From contig NZ_CP056775.1 of assembly GCF_016894445.1 (NCBI RefSeq), positions 744,001 through 808,000 on the forward strand: 64,000 bases of DNA, written 5' to 3'. The position numbers and the translations under genes were made by a program. Below are positions 25,920-35,076 of the stretch, piece after piece. Position 1 is the stretch's first letter, and each line of letters begins with the position of its first letter. The notes beneath the pieces were generated by a model. It made no database searches. It was not told the origin of the DNA and was given only the letters and a program-made list of their open reading frames with translations. The stretch is from Dyadobacter sandarakinus. Lineage in GTDB: Bacteria; Bacteroidota; Bacteroidia; Cytophagales; Spirosomataceae.

Positions 25920-28900
25920 ATGCAATTCTCACACCTGCACTGCCACACGCAGTTTTCGCTGCTTGATGGTGCCGCCGATATTAAAAAGCTTTTCAAAAAA
26001 GCCAAAGAGGACAATATGCCCGCTGTGGCCATCACCGATCATGGTAATATGTTCGGTGTTTTTGAGTTTGTAGCAGAAGGTAACAAGCAGGGGATCAAGC
26101 CCATTGTCGGTTGCGAGTTTTATGTCGTGGAAGACCGGACTGTGCAGCAGTTTACAAAAGAAAAAAAGGATGTGCGTCACCATCAGCTGCTGCTGGCCAA
26201 AGACGAAATCGGCTACAAAAATCTGGTGAAAATGTGCTCGCTCGGCTTCATTGAGGGCATGTACGGTAAGTATCCCCGCATTGATAAAAGCGTAATCCTG
26301 AAATACCATCAGGGGTTGATTGCGACTACCTGCTGCATCGGGGCTATTATTCCCAAAACCATATTAAGACAAGGTGAGGAAGCCGCCGAGCGCGAGTTTA
26401 AATGGTGGCTGGACCTTTTCGGGGAAGACTTTTACGTTGAGCTGCAGCGTCACGAAATACGTGATCAGTACATTGTAAATGAGGTACTTGTAAGGTTTGC
26501 GCGCAAATATAATGTCAAAATTATCTGCTCGAATGATTCCCACTATGTAGACCGGGATGACTGGAATGCGCATGATATTTTGCTTTGCATCAACACCGGC
26601 GACAAACAGAGTACACCCTCGGCCAAGGACTTTGATGATGAGAAGGGAATCCCGAAAGGTTCGAGGTTCGCCTTTTACAATGATCAGTTTTATTTTAAAA
26701 AAACGAGCGAAATGCTCTCCCTGTTCAATGACCTGCCGGAGTCGCTGGATAATACGAATGAAATAGTCGGAAAGATCAAGACACTGGACTTGCGGAAGGA
26801 TATCCTGCTGCCCAACTTTCCGATCCCCGACGAATTTAAGACCCATACTCTGTCGGAAATGGTGGGTAAAAAAGAGCTCACCGCCGACGTACTGAACCAG
26901 TGGGAGTACCTGCGCCATCTTACTTTTGAGGGCGCCAGGCAGAAGTACGAAACGATTACCCCGGAAATTGAGGAGCGTCTTAATTTTGAGCTGCAGACGA
27001 TCAGGAACATGGGCTTCCCGGGATACTTCCTTATTGTTGCCGACTTTATAGATGCCGGGCGTAAAATGGGCGTATTTATCGGTCCGGGGCGTGGATCGGC
27101 AGCCGGATCGGTAGTGGCTTACTGCACCGGGATCACGAATATCGATCCGATCAAGTACGACCTGCTTTTTGAGCGTTTCCTTAATCCTGACCGGATTTCA
27201 CTGCCTGATATTGATACAGACTTTGATGACGAAGGACGCCAGAAAGTGATTGATTATGTAGTTAAAAAGTATGGCTACAATCAGGTTGCACAAATTGTGA
27301 CCTATGGTACGATGGCTGCCAAATCCGCGATCAAGGACGTGGCAAGGGTAATGGATCTTCCGCTGGTGGATGCCAATGCACTTGCCAAGCTCGTGCCTGA
27401 CAAGCCTACTTACAACATGACCCTCAACCGGATCTTCACAGCGCCGCTGGAAGGGGAAGGCAGCCTCACAAAAAAGGAAGGCATTGCACCGGATGAGCTC
27501 GATAATGTGAAGAAGATGCGCGCGATTGCCATGGGCAATGATCTGCAGGCGAGCGTCTTACAAGAGGCGAGAAGACTGGAAGGTACAGTCAGGAATACCG
27601 GTATTCACGCAGCGGGCATTATCATTGCACCCAGTGACCTGACCGAAATCATTCCGGTCAGCACGTCAAAGGATTCCGACTTCCTGATTACCCAATACCA
27701 GGGTAAAATCATTGAGGATGCCGGCGTCATCAAAATGGACTTTCTAGGCCTGCGAAACCTTACGATCATTAAAGAAGCCCTGCGCATGATCAAGCAAAAT
27801 CATGGGCACGAAATCGTGATAGACGACATTCCGCTGGATGATCCGAAGGTGTTTGAATTATTTCAGCGGGGCGATACCAATGCGATATTTCAGTTCGAAT
27901 CCGACGGAATGAAGAAGTACATGCGCGACCTCATTCCGGATCGATTTGAGCACCTTATCGCCATGAATGCATTGTACCGGCCTGGTCCGATCGCATACAT
28001 CCCGAACTTTATCCGCCGGAAAAACGGGCATGAGGAAGTTACCTACGACCTGCCCGAGCTGGAAGAGTACCTGGCTGATACTTATGGTATTACAGTTTAC
28101 CAGGAGCAGGTGATGCTTTTATCCCAGAAACTGGCTGGCTTTACCAAAGGTCAGGCGGATACCCTGCGTAAAGCGATGGGTAAGAAGCAAATCGAAACCC
28201 TGAACAAGCTGAAAGGCGACTTCATGAAAGGCGGTACCGAGCGTGGGCTGGATGCCAAAAAGCTTGAAAAGATATGGACCGACTGGGAAGCATTTGCCTC
28301 CTATGCATTCAACAAATCCCACTCCACGTGCTATGCTTTCGTGGCTTATCAGACTGCCTACCTGAAAGCACATTATCCTGCCGAATATATGGCGGCAGTA
28401 CTGACGAGCTCGCTGGGAAACATTGAAAAGATCACCTTCTTCATGGAGGAGTGTAAAAACCTCGGACTGCCGGTACTTGGTCCTGATATCAATGAGTCTG
28501 ACCGCCAGTTCAGCGTCAACAAAAAAGGAGAGGTGCGTTTTGGACTTGCGGGTGTGAAAGGAAGCGGCGATGCGGCTGTGGAAGCCATCATTGAAGAACG
28601 TAACTCCGGCGGGGCATTCAAGGATATTTACGATTTTATGACCCGGGTCAATTTGAGGACTGTCAATAAAAAGACGATCGAAAGTCTGGCCTATGCAGGA
28701 AGCTTCGATTGCTTCCCTGACTTTCACCGGGCACAGTACTTCGCCTCAGAACCCGGGGAAAGCAATACATTGATCGAGAAGCTGATCAAATATGCCAACA
28801 ACCATCACGCAGAGAAATCTTCTGCACAGGCATCCCTTTTTGGCATGCTGGATGGCGGCTCTACGCTAGCGAAACCCCGGGCAGCCGATATCCAGCCCTG

Positions 28901-29567
28901 GGACGACCTGGCTAAGCTCCGCTATGAGCAGGAAGTGGTAGGATTTTACATTTCAGGACACCCGCTGGATACTTTCCGCATCGAGCTTGATAATTTTTGT
29001 AACTGTACCCTTGGCAAAGTCATGGAAGTGCCCGACGGTGAGCGAATGCCCAGGTATTTTGGCAAAGACATTACGGTGGCGGGTATTGTGACCAGTGCCC
29101 AGGAACGCATGTCGCGCAATGGAAGCAACTTCATGATCTTCAAGGTAGAAGACTACCAGGGTTCGCTGGAAATGCTGCTGGGCGGAGAAGATTACATCCG
29201 GTTTAAAAACTACCTGCAGGTAGGGCAGTTTTTGTACATCAAGGGAAAAGTGCAGAACCGGTGGAAGCAGGAGGATCAGTTTGAGTTTAAGATTTCGCAA
29301 ATACAGCTTTTACCTGAAATCAGGGAAAAGTTATGCCGTAAAATCAAGATCAACCTGGCCCTGGATCAGATTGATGCTCAGTTTATCCATGTCCTCAATG
29401 AGACATTCAGCTGCCATCCCGGTGCATGCATTGTCAACATGACCGTGACCGATCCCGAGACTCACCTGGAAGTGGAAATGCAGTCGCGCGGATACCGCGT
29501 GGCGCCTACCAACGAGCTGTTCAAAGTACTCACGGGTTTTCACGGCGTGAAATTTTCTTTGAATTGA
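25920..29567 (+). CDS. dnaE: DNA polymerase III alpha subunit DnaE
   Basis: The replicative polymerase is 1215 residues, in the DnaE1 range. The order is: PHP domain (about 1-290; HLHCHTQFSLLDG, AITDHGNMFG); then the polymerase palm with PDIDTDF (Asp430, Asp432) and the third Asp607 in IKMDFLGLRNL. Next come YQEQVMLLSQ-type fingers (TVYQEQVMLLSQ), the helix-hairpin-helix beta-binding region (about 850-960), and the OB-fold (about 1010-1110) starting near ITVAGIVTSAQ. The C-terminus binds tau. No exonuclease domain, so proofreading comes from a separate epsilon or from the PHP domain. The downstream neighbour is trxA. Confidence 0.98.
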   Translation: MQFSHLHCHTQFSLLDGAADIKKLFKKAKEDNMPAVAITDHGNMFGVFEFVAEGNKQGIKPIVGCEFYVVEDRTVQQFTKEKKDVRHHQLLLAKDEIGYKNLVKMCSLGFIEGMYGKYPRIDKSVILKYHQGLIATTCCIGAIIPKTILRQGEEAAEREFKWWLDLFGEDFYVELQRHEIRDQYIVNEVLVRFARKYNVKIICSNDSHYVDRDDWNAHDILLCINTGDKQSTPSAKDFDDEKGIPKGSRFAFYNDQFYFKKTSEMLSLFNDLPESLDNTNEIVGKIKTLDLRKDILLPNFPIPDEFKTHTLSEMVGKKELTADVLNQWEYLRHLTFEGARQKYETITPEIEERLNFELQTIRNMGFPGYFLIVADFIDAGRKMGVFIGPGRGSAAGSVVAYCTGITNIDPIKYDLLFERFLNPDRISLPDIDTDFDDEGRQKVIDYVVKKYGYNQVAQIVTYGTMAAKSAIKDVARVMDLPLVDANALAKLVPDKPTYNMTLNRIFTAPLEGEGSLTKKEGIAPDELDNVKKMRAIAMGNDLQASVLQEARRLEGTVRNTGIHAAGIIIAPSDLTEIIPVSTSKDSDFLITQYQGKIIEDAGVIKMDFLGLRNLTIIKEALRMIKQNHGHEIVIDDIPLDDPKVFELFQRGDTNAIFQFESDGMKKYMRDLIPDRFEHLIAMNALYRPGPIAYIPNFIRRKNGHEEVTYDLPELEEYLADTYGITVYQEQVMLLSQKLAGFTKGQADTLRKAMGKKQIETLNKLKGDFMKGGTERGLDAKKLEKIWTDWEAFASYAFNKSHSTCYAFVAYQTAYLKAHYPAEYMAAVLTSSLGNIEKITFFMEECKNLGLPVLGPDINESDRQFSVNKKGEVRFGLAGVKGSGDAAVEAIIEERNSGGAFKDIYDFMTRVNLRTVNKKTIESLAYAGSFDCFPDFHRAQYFASEPGESNTLIEKLIKYANNHHAEKSSAQASLFGMLDGGSTLAKPRAADIQPWDDLAKLRYEQEVVGFYISGHPLDTFRIELDNFCNCTLGKVMEVPDGERMPRYFGKDITVAGIVTSAQERMSRNGSNFMIFKVEDYQGSLEMLLGGEDYIRFKNYLQVGQFLYIKGKVQNRWKQEDQFEFKISQIQLLPEIREKLCRKIKINLALDQIDAQFIHVLNETFSCHPGACIVNMTVTDPETHLEVEMQSRGYRVAPTNELFKVLTGFHGVKFSLN

Positions 29568-29652
29568 TCTGCGCTGATAAATGCGGAACTTTTACGGTAC
29601 AGAATTCCTTATTGAGTCAGCTTATTAATAATCATTTTAGACAATTTTTAAC

Positions 29653-29985
29653 ATGGGAAAAGCACTTGAAATTACCGATAGCACATTCGAAGAATTGATC
29701 CAGGGAGAGAAGCCGGTATTGGTGGATTTTTGGGCTGAATGGTGTGGGCCTTGTAAAATGATCGGACCTGTTGTAGAGCAGCTGGCCGGCGAATATGAAG
29801 GCAAAGCCGTGATCGGTAAAATGGACGTTGATATGAATTCTTCTGTTCCTGCAAAATTTGGTATCCGCAGCATTCCTACGCTGATGATCTTCAAAGGCGG
29901 TCAGCTGGTTGATAAAGTAGTGGGCGTTGTACCTAAAACCGTTCTGGAAGACAAGCTGAACGCACAGGTAACAGCAACCGTATAA
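29653..29985 (+). CDS. trxA: Thioredoxin
   Basis: Thioredoxin of 110 residues with the classic VDFWAEWCGPCKM active site and the cis-proline RSIPTLMIFKGG loop. It reduces protein disulfides in the cytoplasm. No signal peptide. It follows dnaE after 85 bases and has its own terminator. Confidence 0.97.
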   Translation: MGKALEITDSTFEELIQGEKPVLVDFWAEWCGPCKMIGPVVEQLAGEYEGKAVIGKMDVDMNSSVPAKFGIRSIPTLMIFKGGQLVDKVVGVVPKTVLEDKLNAQVTATV

Positions 29986-30030
29986 ATAGATCCTTTACCT
30001 AGTTAGAGGAAAAGCGCAGAAAATGCACTG

Positions 30031-30059
30031 CCCCCAGGAAGTCAGCTACTTCTTGGGGG
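30031..30059 (+). terminator. Intrinsic terminator after trxA
   Basis: Twelve-bp arms (CCCCCAGGAAGT at 30031-30042, ACTTCTTGGGGG at 30048-30059), with one G.T wobble and a 5-base loop, are followed by TATTTTTATG. Confidence 0.85.
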
Positions 30060-30076
30060 TATTTTTATGGGTAGTA

Positions 30077-30108
30077 TTGCAAAAAAGGTAGATCATTGTA
30101 TACCTTTG
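30077..30108 (+). promoter_or_regulatory. Promoter of hicAB
   Basis: TTG at 30077-30079 and TACCTTTG at 30101-30108, 21 bases apart, match the Bacteroidota promoter form. The predicted start point lies about 15-18 bases before the hicA ATG at 30132, and after the longer-frame start at 30096, which favours 30132. Confidence 0.65.
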
Positions 30109-30131
30109 AAGCAACACTTACTCACACTAAA

Positions 30132-30326
30132 ATGAAATATTCAGAGTTTCACCGTATCATACGGCGCAATGGTTGGGTACACATCCGAACGCGGGGCAGT
30201 CACTACATGTACCAGAAAAATGGTATAAGCTATATCGTACCATTTCATGGAGCTAAGGAAATGTACGAGCCTCTGCGTAAGCGGATAGCAAAAGAAATGG
30301 GATTGAATCAACTTGATAATTTATGA
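30132..30326 (+). CDS. hicA: HicA-family mRNA interferase toxin
   Basis: HicA is a 64-residue dsRBD-like toxin that cleaves mRNA. From the ATG at 30132 it reads MKYSEFHRIIRRNGWVHIR and then RGSHYMY with the catalytic His of the GSH motif, followed by a strand (SYIVPFHG) and C-terminal helix. It overlaps hicB by four bases. Toxin-first order is usual for hicAB. Confidence 0.9.
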   Translation: MKYSEFHRIIRRNGWVHIRTRGSHYMYQKNGISYIVPFHGAKEMYEPLRKRIAKEMGLNQLDNL

Positions 30327-30718
30327 AAAAGATCAGGATCATCATCGGACGTAGCGAGGATCATTACGGAGCTTATGCAGAGAATGTTGAGAAGATCAAT
30401 GGTGCAGGTGCGACCGTGGAGGAGGTTAAACAATCTGTACTGGAAACCATTGAACTCCTTCAGACATTTGATGATAAGAATATACCTGCCGCATTAAAGG
30501 GAGAGTACCAGATAATCTGGAAGTTTGATGTGGAAAGCTTCCTGCAATACTACAAAGGAATTTTCAGCCAGACAGGTATTGCAAGATTAACCGGCATCAA
30601 TGAAAAACAGCTGAATCACTATGCCTCAGGCCTGAAGAAACCCAGGCCCGCTCAGGCAAAGAAGATCGAAAATGCATTGCACAAGCTCGGAACGGAACTT
30701 CTTGCCGTCGAGCTGTGA
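30323..30718 (+). CDS. hicB: HicB-family antitoxin with HTH domain
   Basis: The 131-residue antitoxin has an N-terminal partial RNase-H-like HicB fold (IIIGRSEDHYGAYAENV, then a helix with VKQSVLETIELL). A C-terminal helix-turn-helix includes IARLTGINEKQLNHYASGLKKP, which would bind the hicAB promoter. It neutralises HicA and autoregulates. It ends six bases before the convergent aldose-epimerase-like gene stop, leaving no room for a terminator. Confidence 0.88.
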   Translation: MKKIRIIIGRSEDHYGAYAENVEKINGAGATVEEVKQSVLETIELLQTFDDKNIPAALKGEYQIIWKFDVESFLQYYKGIFSQTGIARLTGINEKQLNHYASGLKKPRPAQAKKIENALHKLGTELLAVEL

Positions 30719-30724
30719 GGTTTG

Positions 30725-31603
30725 TTACCCGTGAATTTCTATCGTGAAGCTGGCTTTGAAGGTCTGTCCTGCGGCCAGCTTCAGAATACCTTCTTTTTGC
30801 TCGAACTGCTGGTCGGAATCTGCGCTATCGGCAATGCCCAGCCAGGGTTCTATGCAAACAAAGTGTCCACCTGGCTTGGCCCATATACCCAAGTAGGGAA
30901 ACTCGTCATAATACAGGGATACTGTCTGACCAGACTTTGTGCTTTTCAGCGTCACCTTCCTCGATTTCAGGTTTTTAAAAATCAATGCATCATTGTCAAA
31001 CAAATGAGCATGCAGGGGCAGAATATTAGTATGCTCCAAAACCGGACGGGTACGGCTGCTTACCAATCCATTGTCTTCAAGCAGCCAGGTTGATTCATTT
31101 TCCTCTCTTTCAAATTCGAGGTAGTAGTCTTCATATACTTCACCCTCATTCATCGGACACCTGAATGCAGGATGCCCGCCAAGTGAGAACAGCATTTCTT
31201 CATCTCCGTGATTTTTGATTTCATGCTCAACAATGATCCGGGAGCCATCGAGCCGGTAGGTAATCCTGAATTCAAACTGAAAAGGATAAATTTTAAGCGT
31301 ATCACCATCAGCCTGTAAGCCAAAGGTCAGGCTATCAGCAATCTGGGCCAGGAGGGAAACCTTTGCATTGTTGCGTACAATTCCATGGCGGGGTACTGCA
31401 TATTCATTCCCCTTATATTTTACAAAACCATTCTTGATGGCTCCGATCACGGGAAAAAGTACCGGCGCGGAACTTGCCCACACAGCCGGATCCGCATTCC
31501 ACATGAACTCCTTGCCGGTCTTCACCGACCGGATGCTGCGGAGCTCAGCTCCGGTTTGCTGCACAGCAATGCTTAATTCGTCATTTTCAATTGTAAAATT
31601 CAT
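30725..31603 (-). CDS. Aldose 1-epimerase family protein (LacX/galactose-mutarotase-like)
   Basis: The 292-residue protein has the beta-sandwich of mutarotases, with RHGIVRNN, SLGGHPAFRCP (catalytic His) and, near the end, LGIWAKPGGHFVCIEPWLG with a Glu as base. It most resembles the LacX-like subgroup whose substrate is not settled. Its start overlaps the aminotransferase stop by four bases (31600-31603), so the two are translationally coupled. It would be an odd step for a peptide ligase pathway; the coupling may reflect a sugar-containing substrate or simply a separate unit. Confidence 0.87.
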   Translation of the reverse strand: MNFTIENDELSIAVQQTGAELRSIRSVKTGKEFMWNADPAVWASSAPVLFPVIGAIKNGFVKYKGNEYAVPRHGIVRNNAKVSLLAQIADSLTFGLQADGDTLKIYPFQFEFRITYRLDGSRIIVEHEIKNHGDEEMLFSLGGHPAFRCPMNEGEVYEDYYLEFEREENESTWLLEDNGLVSSRTRPVLEHTNILPLHAHLFDNDALIFKNLKSRKVTLKSTKSGQTVSLYYDEFPYLGIWAKPGGHFVCIEPWLGIADSADSDQQFEQKEGILKLAAGQTFKASFTIEIHG

Positions 31604-32820
31604 ATTTCCGGCTCGTTCAGGACTTCAAGAATAATAGCACAACTCTCTTTAATCTGCTCGTCAGTTATGGTAAGGGGCGGCGCGATGCGCATAGCATTGT
31701 CACAAAACAAAAACCAGTCCGTGACGACACCTTTTTGAATGCATCGGTCGATTGTTTTTTTCAGTATGTCAAAAGACTCCATTTCAGCCGCCAGCATAAG
31801 ACCTCTTCCCCGTACTTCACTGATCTTATCATGCCGGAGCAGATGCTTGAAAAGTGCACCTTTGGATATTGCAGACTGGGCAAGCTGCTCGCTGACGGTC
31901 ACTTTCAGAGCCGCCAGCGATGCTGCACAGCTTACCGGATGTCCCCCGAAAGTCGTTATATGCCCGAGTATGGGATTGTTTTTAAGCACGCTCATGACTT
32001 TTTGCGATGCCATAAATGCGCCAATTGGCATTCCGCCGCCCATTCCCTTGGCACTCAGCAAAATGTCGGGATAAATGCCCGCCTGCTCAAACGCCCAGAA
32101 AGTCCCGGTACGTCCATAGCCTGTTTGTATCTCGTCCACTACGAGCAATGCACCTGTTTCGGTACAGCGCCGGCGCAGGGCCGGGAAGTAATCGTCAGCG
32201 GGTATGCGCACGCCTGATTCTCCGCCGATGATCTCAATCACCACTGCTGCGGTTTTCTTAGTAATCTTTTCTATATCAGGTAAATACCCATGACGAATAT
32301 GCGTGATCCCGGGCAGCAGCGGACGAAAATTATTCTTGAAAAACTCCGCTCCCGACAAGCTGAGCGCTCCCTGGGTAGCACCATGATAGGCATTAAAGCA
32401 GGAAATAAATTCACTCCGGCCGGTAAACCGCTTGGCAAGCTTCATCGCTCCCTCGGTAGCCTCGGTCCCGGAATTGGTAAAATATACATTGTCGATCAGC
32501 CCGAAAGGGGAAGCATCCGTAGTTGGCAGGTCCAGCGTGCCGGTCAGTGCAGCAGCCAGCTTGACCTGTGTACTCTGCACAAATTCACCGTACACCAGCA
32601 AATGCATGTGCCTGTCGACCTGGTCTTTAATTGCACTTACCACAGCCGGATGCCGGTGACCAACATTGCTGACTGCAATGCCCGAGATCAGATCCAGATA
32701 CCGTTTGCCGTCGGCTCCGTACATGTACACCCCCTCGGCGCTATCGATTTCGAGGGCAAGAGGGTAGTCGGATGTTTGAGCAACGTGATCAAAGAAGTGC
32801 TGGCGATGAGAAATATGCAT
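31600..32820 (-). CDS. Class III (fold type I) PLP-dependent aminotransferase
   Basis: This 406-residue enzyme has the features of acetylornithine/ornithine/4-aminobutyrate transaminases: FTNSGTEATEGAMKLAKR, the PLP-stacking FNAYHGATQGALSLSG, ALLVVDEIQTGYGRTG and the Schiff-base Lys258 in SAKGMGGGMPIG. The amino donor or acceptor cannot be read from the sequence; acetylornithine-like, lysine-like or omega-amino acid substrates are all possible. It lies 54 bases downstream of the glutathionylspermidine-synthase-like gene on the same strand. That gap contains its own promoter-like site and inverted repeat, so its membership of the ligase operon is uncertain. Confidence 0.9.
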   Translation of the reverse strand: MHISHRQHFFDHVAQTSDYPLALEIDSAEGVYMYGADGKRYLDLISGIAVSNVGHRHPAVVSAIKDQVDRHMHLLVYGEFVQSTQVKLAAALTGTLDLPTTDASPFGLIDNVYFTNSGTEATEGAMKLAKRFTGRSEFISCFNAYHGATQGALSLSGAEFFKNNFRPLLPGITHIRHGYLPDIEKITKKTAAVVIEIIGGESGVRIPADDYFPALRRRCTETGALLVVDEIQTGYGRTGTFWAFEQAGIYPDILLSAKGMGGGMPIGAFMASQKVMSVLKNNPILGHITTFGGHPVSCAASLAALKVTVSEQLAQSAISKGALFKHLLRHDKISEVRGRGLMLAAEMESFDILKKTIDRCIQKGVVTDWFLFCDNAMRIAPPLTITDEQIKESCAIILEVLNEPEI

Positions 32821-32838
32821 ATTGAATCAGGTACTGTA

Positions 32839-32865
32839 AATACTTTTTGTATTAACAAAAGTATT
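32839..32865 (-). promoter_or_regulatory. -7 element within a 9-bp inverted repeat upstream of the aminotransferase
   Basis: A perfect inverted repeat, AATACTTTT (32839-32847) and AAAAGTATT (32857-32865) with a 9-base spacer, overlaps a minus-strand TACTTTTG (32863-32856) that matches TAnnTTTG. No clear -33 TTG. The arrangement suggests an internal promoter with an overlapping operator. Confidence 0.45.
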
Positions 32866-32874
32866 CTATGGTGA

Positions 32875-34065
32875 TCAGGGTTCGAAGAAGCATGCACTGC
32901 CTCCCACCCAGGTAAAGTCTTTGTTAAATCGTACACCGATCATCTCGCCCCGGCTGAGACGGCTGAGACCCATCATGAGCTCAGGTCTTTCTGCCTGATC
33001 AGGCCACCCATACATCAGCCGGATCTCGCATTTAACCAGTCCGTCAGGCGCCTGAATCACAGGTTCATAGGTGACTTTTCTTTGCAGAATATAGTTTTCC
33101 GGATCGGACAGGGCAGCCAGCATGGCGGCGTCAACGTGCAACTGTACCCCGCTTCCTGCAAATGAAAAGAGAGGTTTTAATACATAATTTTCAAGATCGG
33201 CAGGGTAATTTCCCTCATAGTCACTGACGAATCGTGTGTCAGGAATGTAGCTGCCTTTTAAAAACGGCATACTGAACTTACTGATCCTGAAAAACCAGTT
33301 TGGATGTCCGACCCAGGTTACGTCTACCTCATCAGTAAACCGGTAGCTGGTTTCCAGGTCCGGATAGCACTGAAGTTCGTCAAAGATCAGTCTGTTGTAA
33401 ATCCTTTTTACCTGAACCCTGCGCCCGTTTTTCTCATAGTAAAGCTTCCTGCCGTCACGTTGCAGGCGGGTATAGCAAACGGCTTTAATGCCCAGCATCT
33501 GCTCGGTAACCACGAAATCAATACGTGTTTTCTGCTTTTCAGGAAAAATATCCAGCAGTATAACCTGCTCAGGATCTTCGTTTCCGAGGATTAGTGTTTT
33601 CAGTTTTTCAATATAAGATTCATAGCTCAGCCCGAAAGCATAGTTGAAGTCTGCCGGGATCGGAAAATGTTTTTTGAAAGATTCGGCCAGGTATGCCTGG
33701 TAGCCAAAAAGGGACGGAAATCCCTGCAACTCAATAAGCTGAGGAACAAGCTCGCCATTTGCATCCCTGCAGATCGCGAAGTCGATTGCCAGAAACGAGG
33801 TATGTGCGCTTTCGCCAGGAACATATTGGTCTTTGGGCACTGCACGGTCGGTTTTCTCCCTGAAATCAGGCGAAAGTATTGCATCGATAATGCCGTCTGA
33901 GGCATCCAGCATTTTTTCTTTTAGCCCCGCAGGAATGAACACCGGCGTCTCAGCCACCCTGAAATCAAGCTGACCTGGAAAGTCAGCGTCCATACCACCG
34001 GTAAAAGCCTTGTATCTGGCATCTGTAAAAGATTCATTGAATGCCTGCCTCGCTTCCTTGTGCAT
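32875..34065 (-). CDS. ATP-grasp-like ligase, resembling glutathionylspermidine synthase
   Basis: This 396-residue protein has no signal peptide. Three segments look like an ATP-grasp, possibly circularly permuted, as in glutathionylspermidine synthases: AIDFAICRDANGELVPQLIELQG near 95-115; NYVLKPLFSFAGSGVQLH (293-310) with a Lys and Gly-rich phosphate loop; and VKCEIRLMYGW (344-354) with a probable metal-binding Glu. The N-terminal 90 residues are unassigned. It would activate a carboxylate as an acyl-phosphate and join it to an amine. Neighbours are an amidotransferase-fold protein, a GCS2 ligase and a second ATP-grasp enzyme. Family recognised by motif and context only; it could be an inactive relative. 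Confidence 0.6.
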   Translation of the reverse strand: MHKEARQAFNESFTDARYKAFTGGMDADFPGQLDFRVAETPVFIPAGLKEKMLDASDGIIDAILSPDFREKTDRAVPKDQYVPGESAHTSFLAIDFAICRDANGELVPQLIELQGFPSLFGYQAYLAESFKKHFPIPADFNYAFGLSYESYIEKLKTLILGNEDPEQVILLDIFPEKQKTRIDFVVTEQMLGIKAVCYTRLQRDGRKLYYEKNGRRVQVKRIYNRLIFDELQCYPDLETSYRFTDEVDVTWVGHPNWFFRISKFSMPFLKGSYIPDTRFVSDYEGNYPADLENYVLKPLFSFAGSGVQLHVDAAMLAALSDPENYILQRKVTYEPVIQAPDGLVKCEIRLMYGWPDQAERPELMMGLSRLSRGEMIGVRFNKDFTWVGGSACFFEP

Positions 34066-34104
34066 AATGTGCCCGTTTTTTGATGATCCGGTAGCGGTAA
34101 TATA

Positions 34105-34965
34105 TCAAGCTTTCACCATATCCGCCGCGGCTACATTGCCAAACCTTTTATGATATGCATGACGCAGGAATGCGGGGAGGATGGTCGCCTCTGTCAGCAT
34201 GATCTTGTCGGGATCGTTCAGGTGGCGGATCATATCGTTGTACTTGGCTTCGCCGTAATTCGTGGTAATCGCCTGTTTTTTATCCTCCCGCAAAAAGTAC
34301 CGGAGCATACCCTCAGCATCGGCCTCTGGGTGGAACTGCGTACCTACAATCTCATTTGAAAACCGGATTGCCATAATCGCACGTTCCAGTGGTACGTGGG
34401 GACGTATTTTTTCAAGACAAAGCAATTTTGCACCAAAATCATCAAATGCGGCCTTGTTGGGCTGTGTAACCTGGAAATCGCGTGAGTCGACAATCCAGAA
34501 AGGGTCATCAAGCCCGGCCAGTGCTGCATCCTTGCGGCCTGCCGATGTCGGATGGACCGGAAACGTTCCGAAAGAGGTTTTCCGCCTTTTGCTCACAGCC
34601 GCCAACTGCCAGTGAATGCAGGCCATCTGAAAAGAGTGGCAAATCAGGAAAAGGTGCTTTTTAACACGATTGTGGCGGTTGGTATTATAAGTTAGTACCT
34701 GATCCAGGAACTTGAAAAAGCGCTTTTCCCACGGCTCACCCACCGGCGAAGGATTACCGGGCCCGCCTGTTGAAATATAAGCGTCAAAGTCCATTCCGGG
34801 TATGTCCAGTTGCTGGCGTACGTCAAAGACAGTATAACTCACCGAAGCCTTTTCCTGCTCCCCGAACGCTGCAATGATCTTTTTGATGCAGCGCATTCCT
34901 TCATTTTCAACTCCGCTGTACATATCCAGGATCGCGATCCGGAAATGTTTTTGTTCTTCTGCCAT
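34105..34965 (-). CDS. Class I glutamine amidotransferase-fold protein (GMP-synthase-like)
   Basis: The 286-residue protein has the GATase I triad: Cys109 in FLICHSFQMA, His212 and Glu214 in TQFHPEADAEG, plus the oxyanion segment STGGPGNPSP (65-74). The nucleophile elbow ICHSFQ lacks the first two Gly of the usual GxCxGxQ. Such domains either pass ammonia from glutamine to a partner or hydrolyse gamma-glutamyl bonds (as in PuuD). Between an ATP-grasp-like gene (39 bases) and GCS2 (111 bases), a role in processing a gamma-glutamyl or amide intermediate is a reasonable inference, not shown. The N-terminal half has no other domain. Confidence 0.8.
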   Translation of the reverse strand: MAEEQKHFRIAILDMYSGVENEGMRCIKKIIAAFGEQEKASVSYTVFDVRQQLDIPGMDFDAYISTGGPGNPSPVGEPWEKRFFKFLDQVLTYNTNRHNRVKKHLFLICHSFQMACIHWQLAAVSKRRKTSFGTFPVHPTSAGRKDAALAGLDDPFWIVDSRDFQVTQPNKAAFDDFGAKLLCLEKIRPHVPLERAIMAIRFSNEIVGTQFHPEADAEGMLRYFLREDKKQAITTNYGEAKYNDMIRHLNDPDKIMLTEATILPAFLRHAYHKRFGNVAAADMVKA

Positions 34966-35076
34966 TCGTATCAGCCGGTATGTTTTCCGGACTATTTCTT
35001 AAAAATTCATTTTGGTAAATAAGTTAACATGCATGGTCTTCGCGATAGTTCGGCTGGTATCACAAAAACCTGCCTG

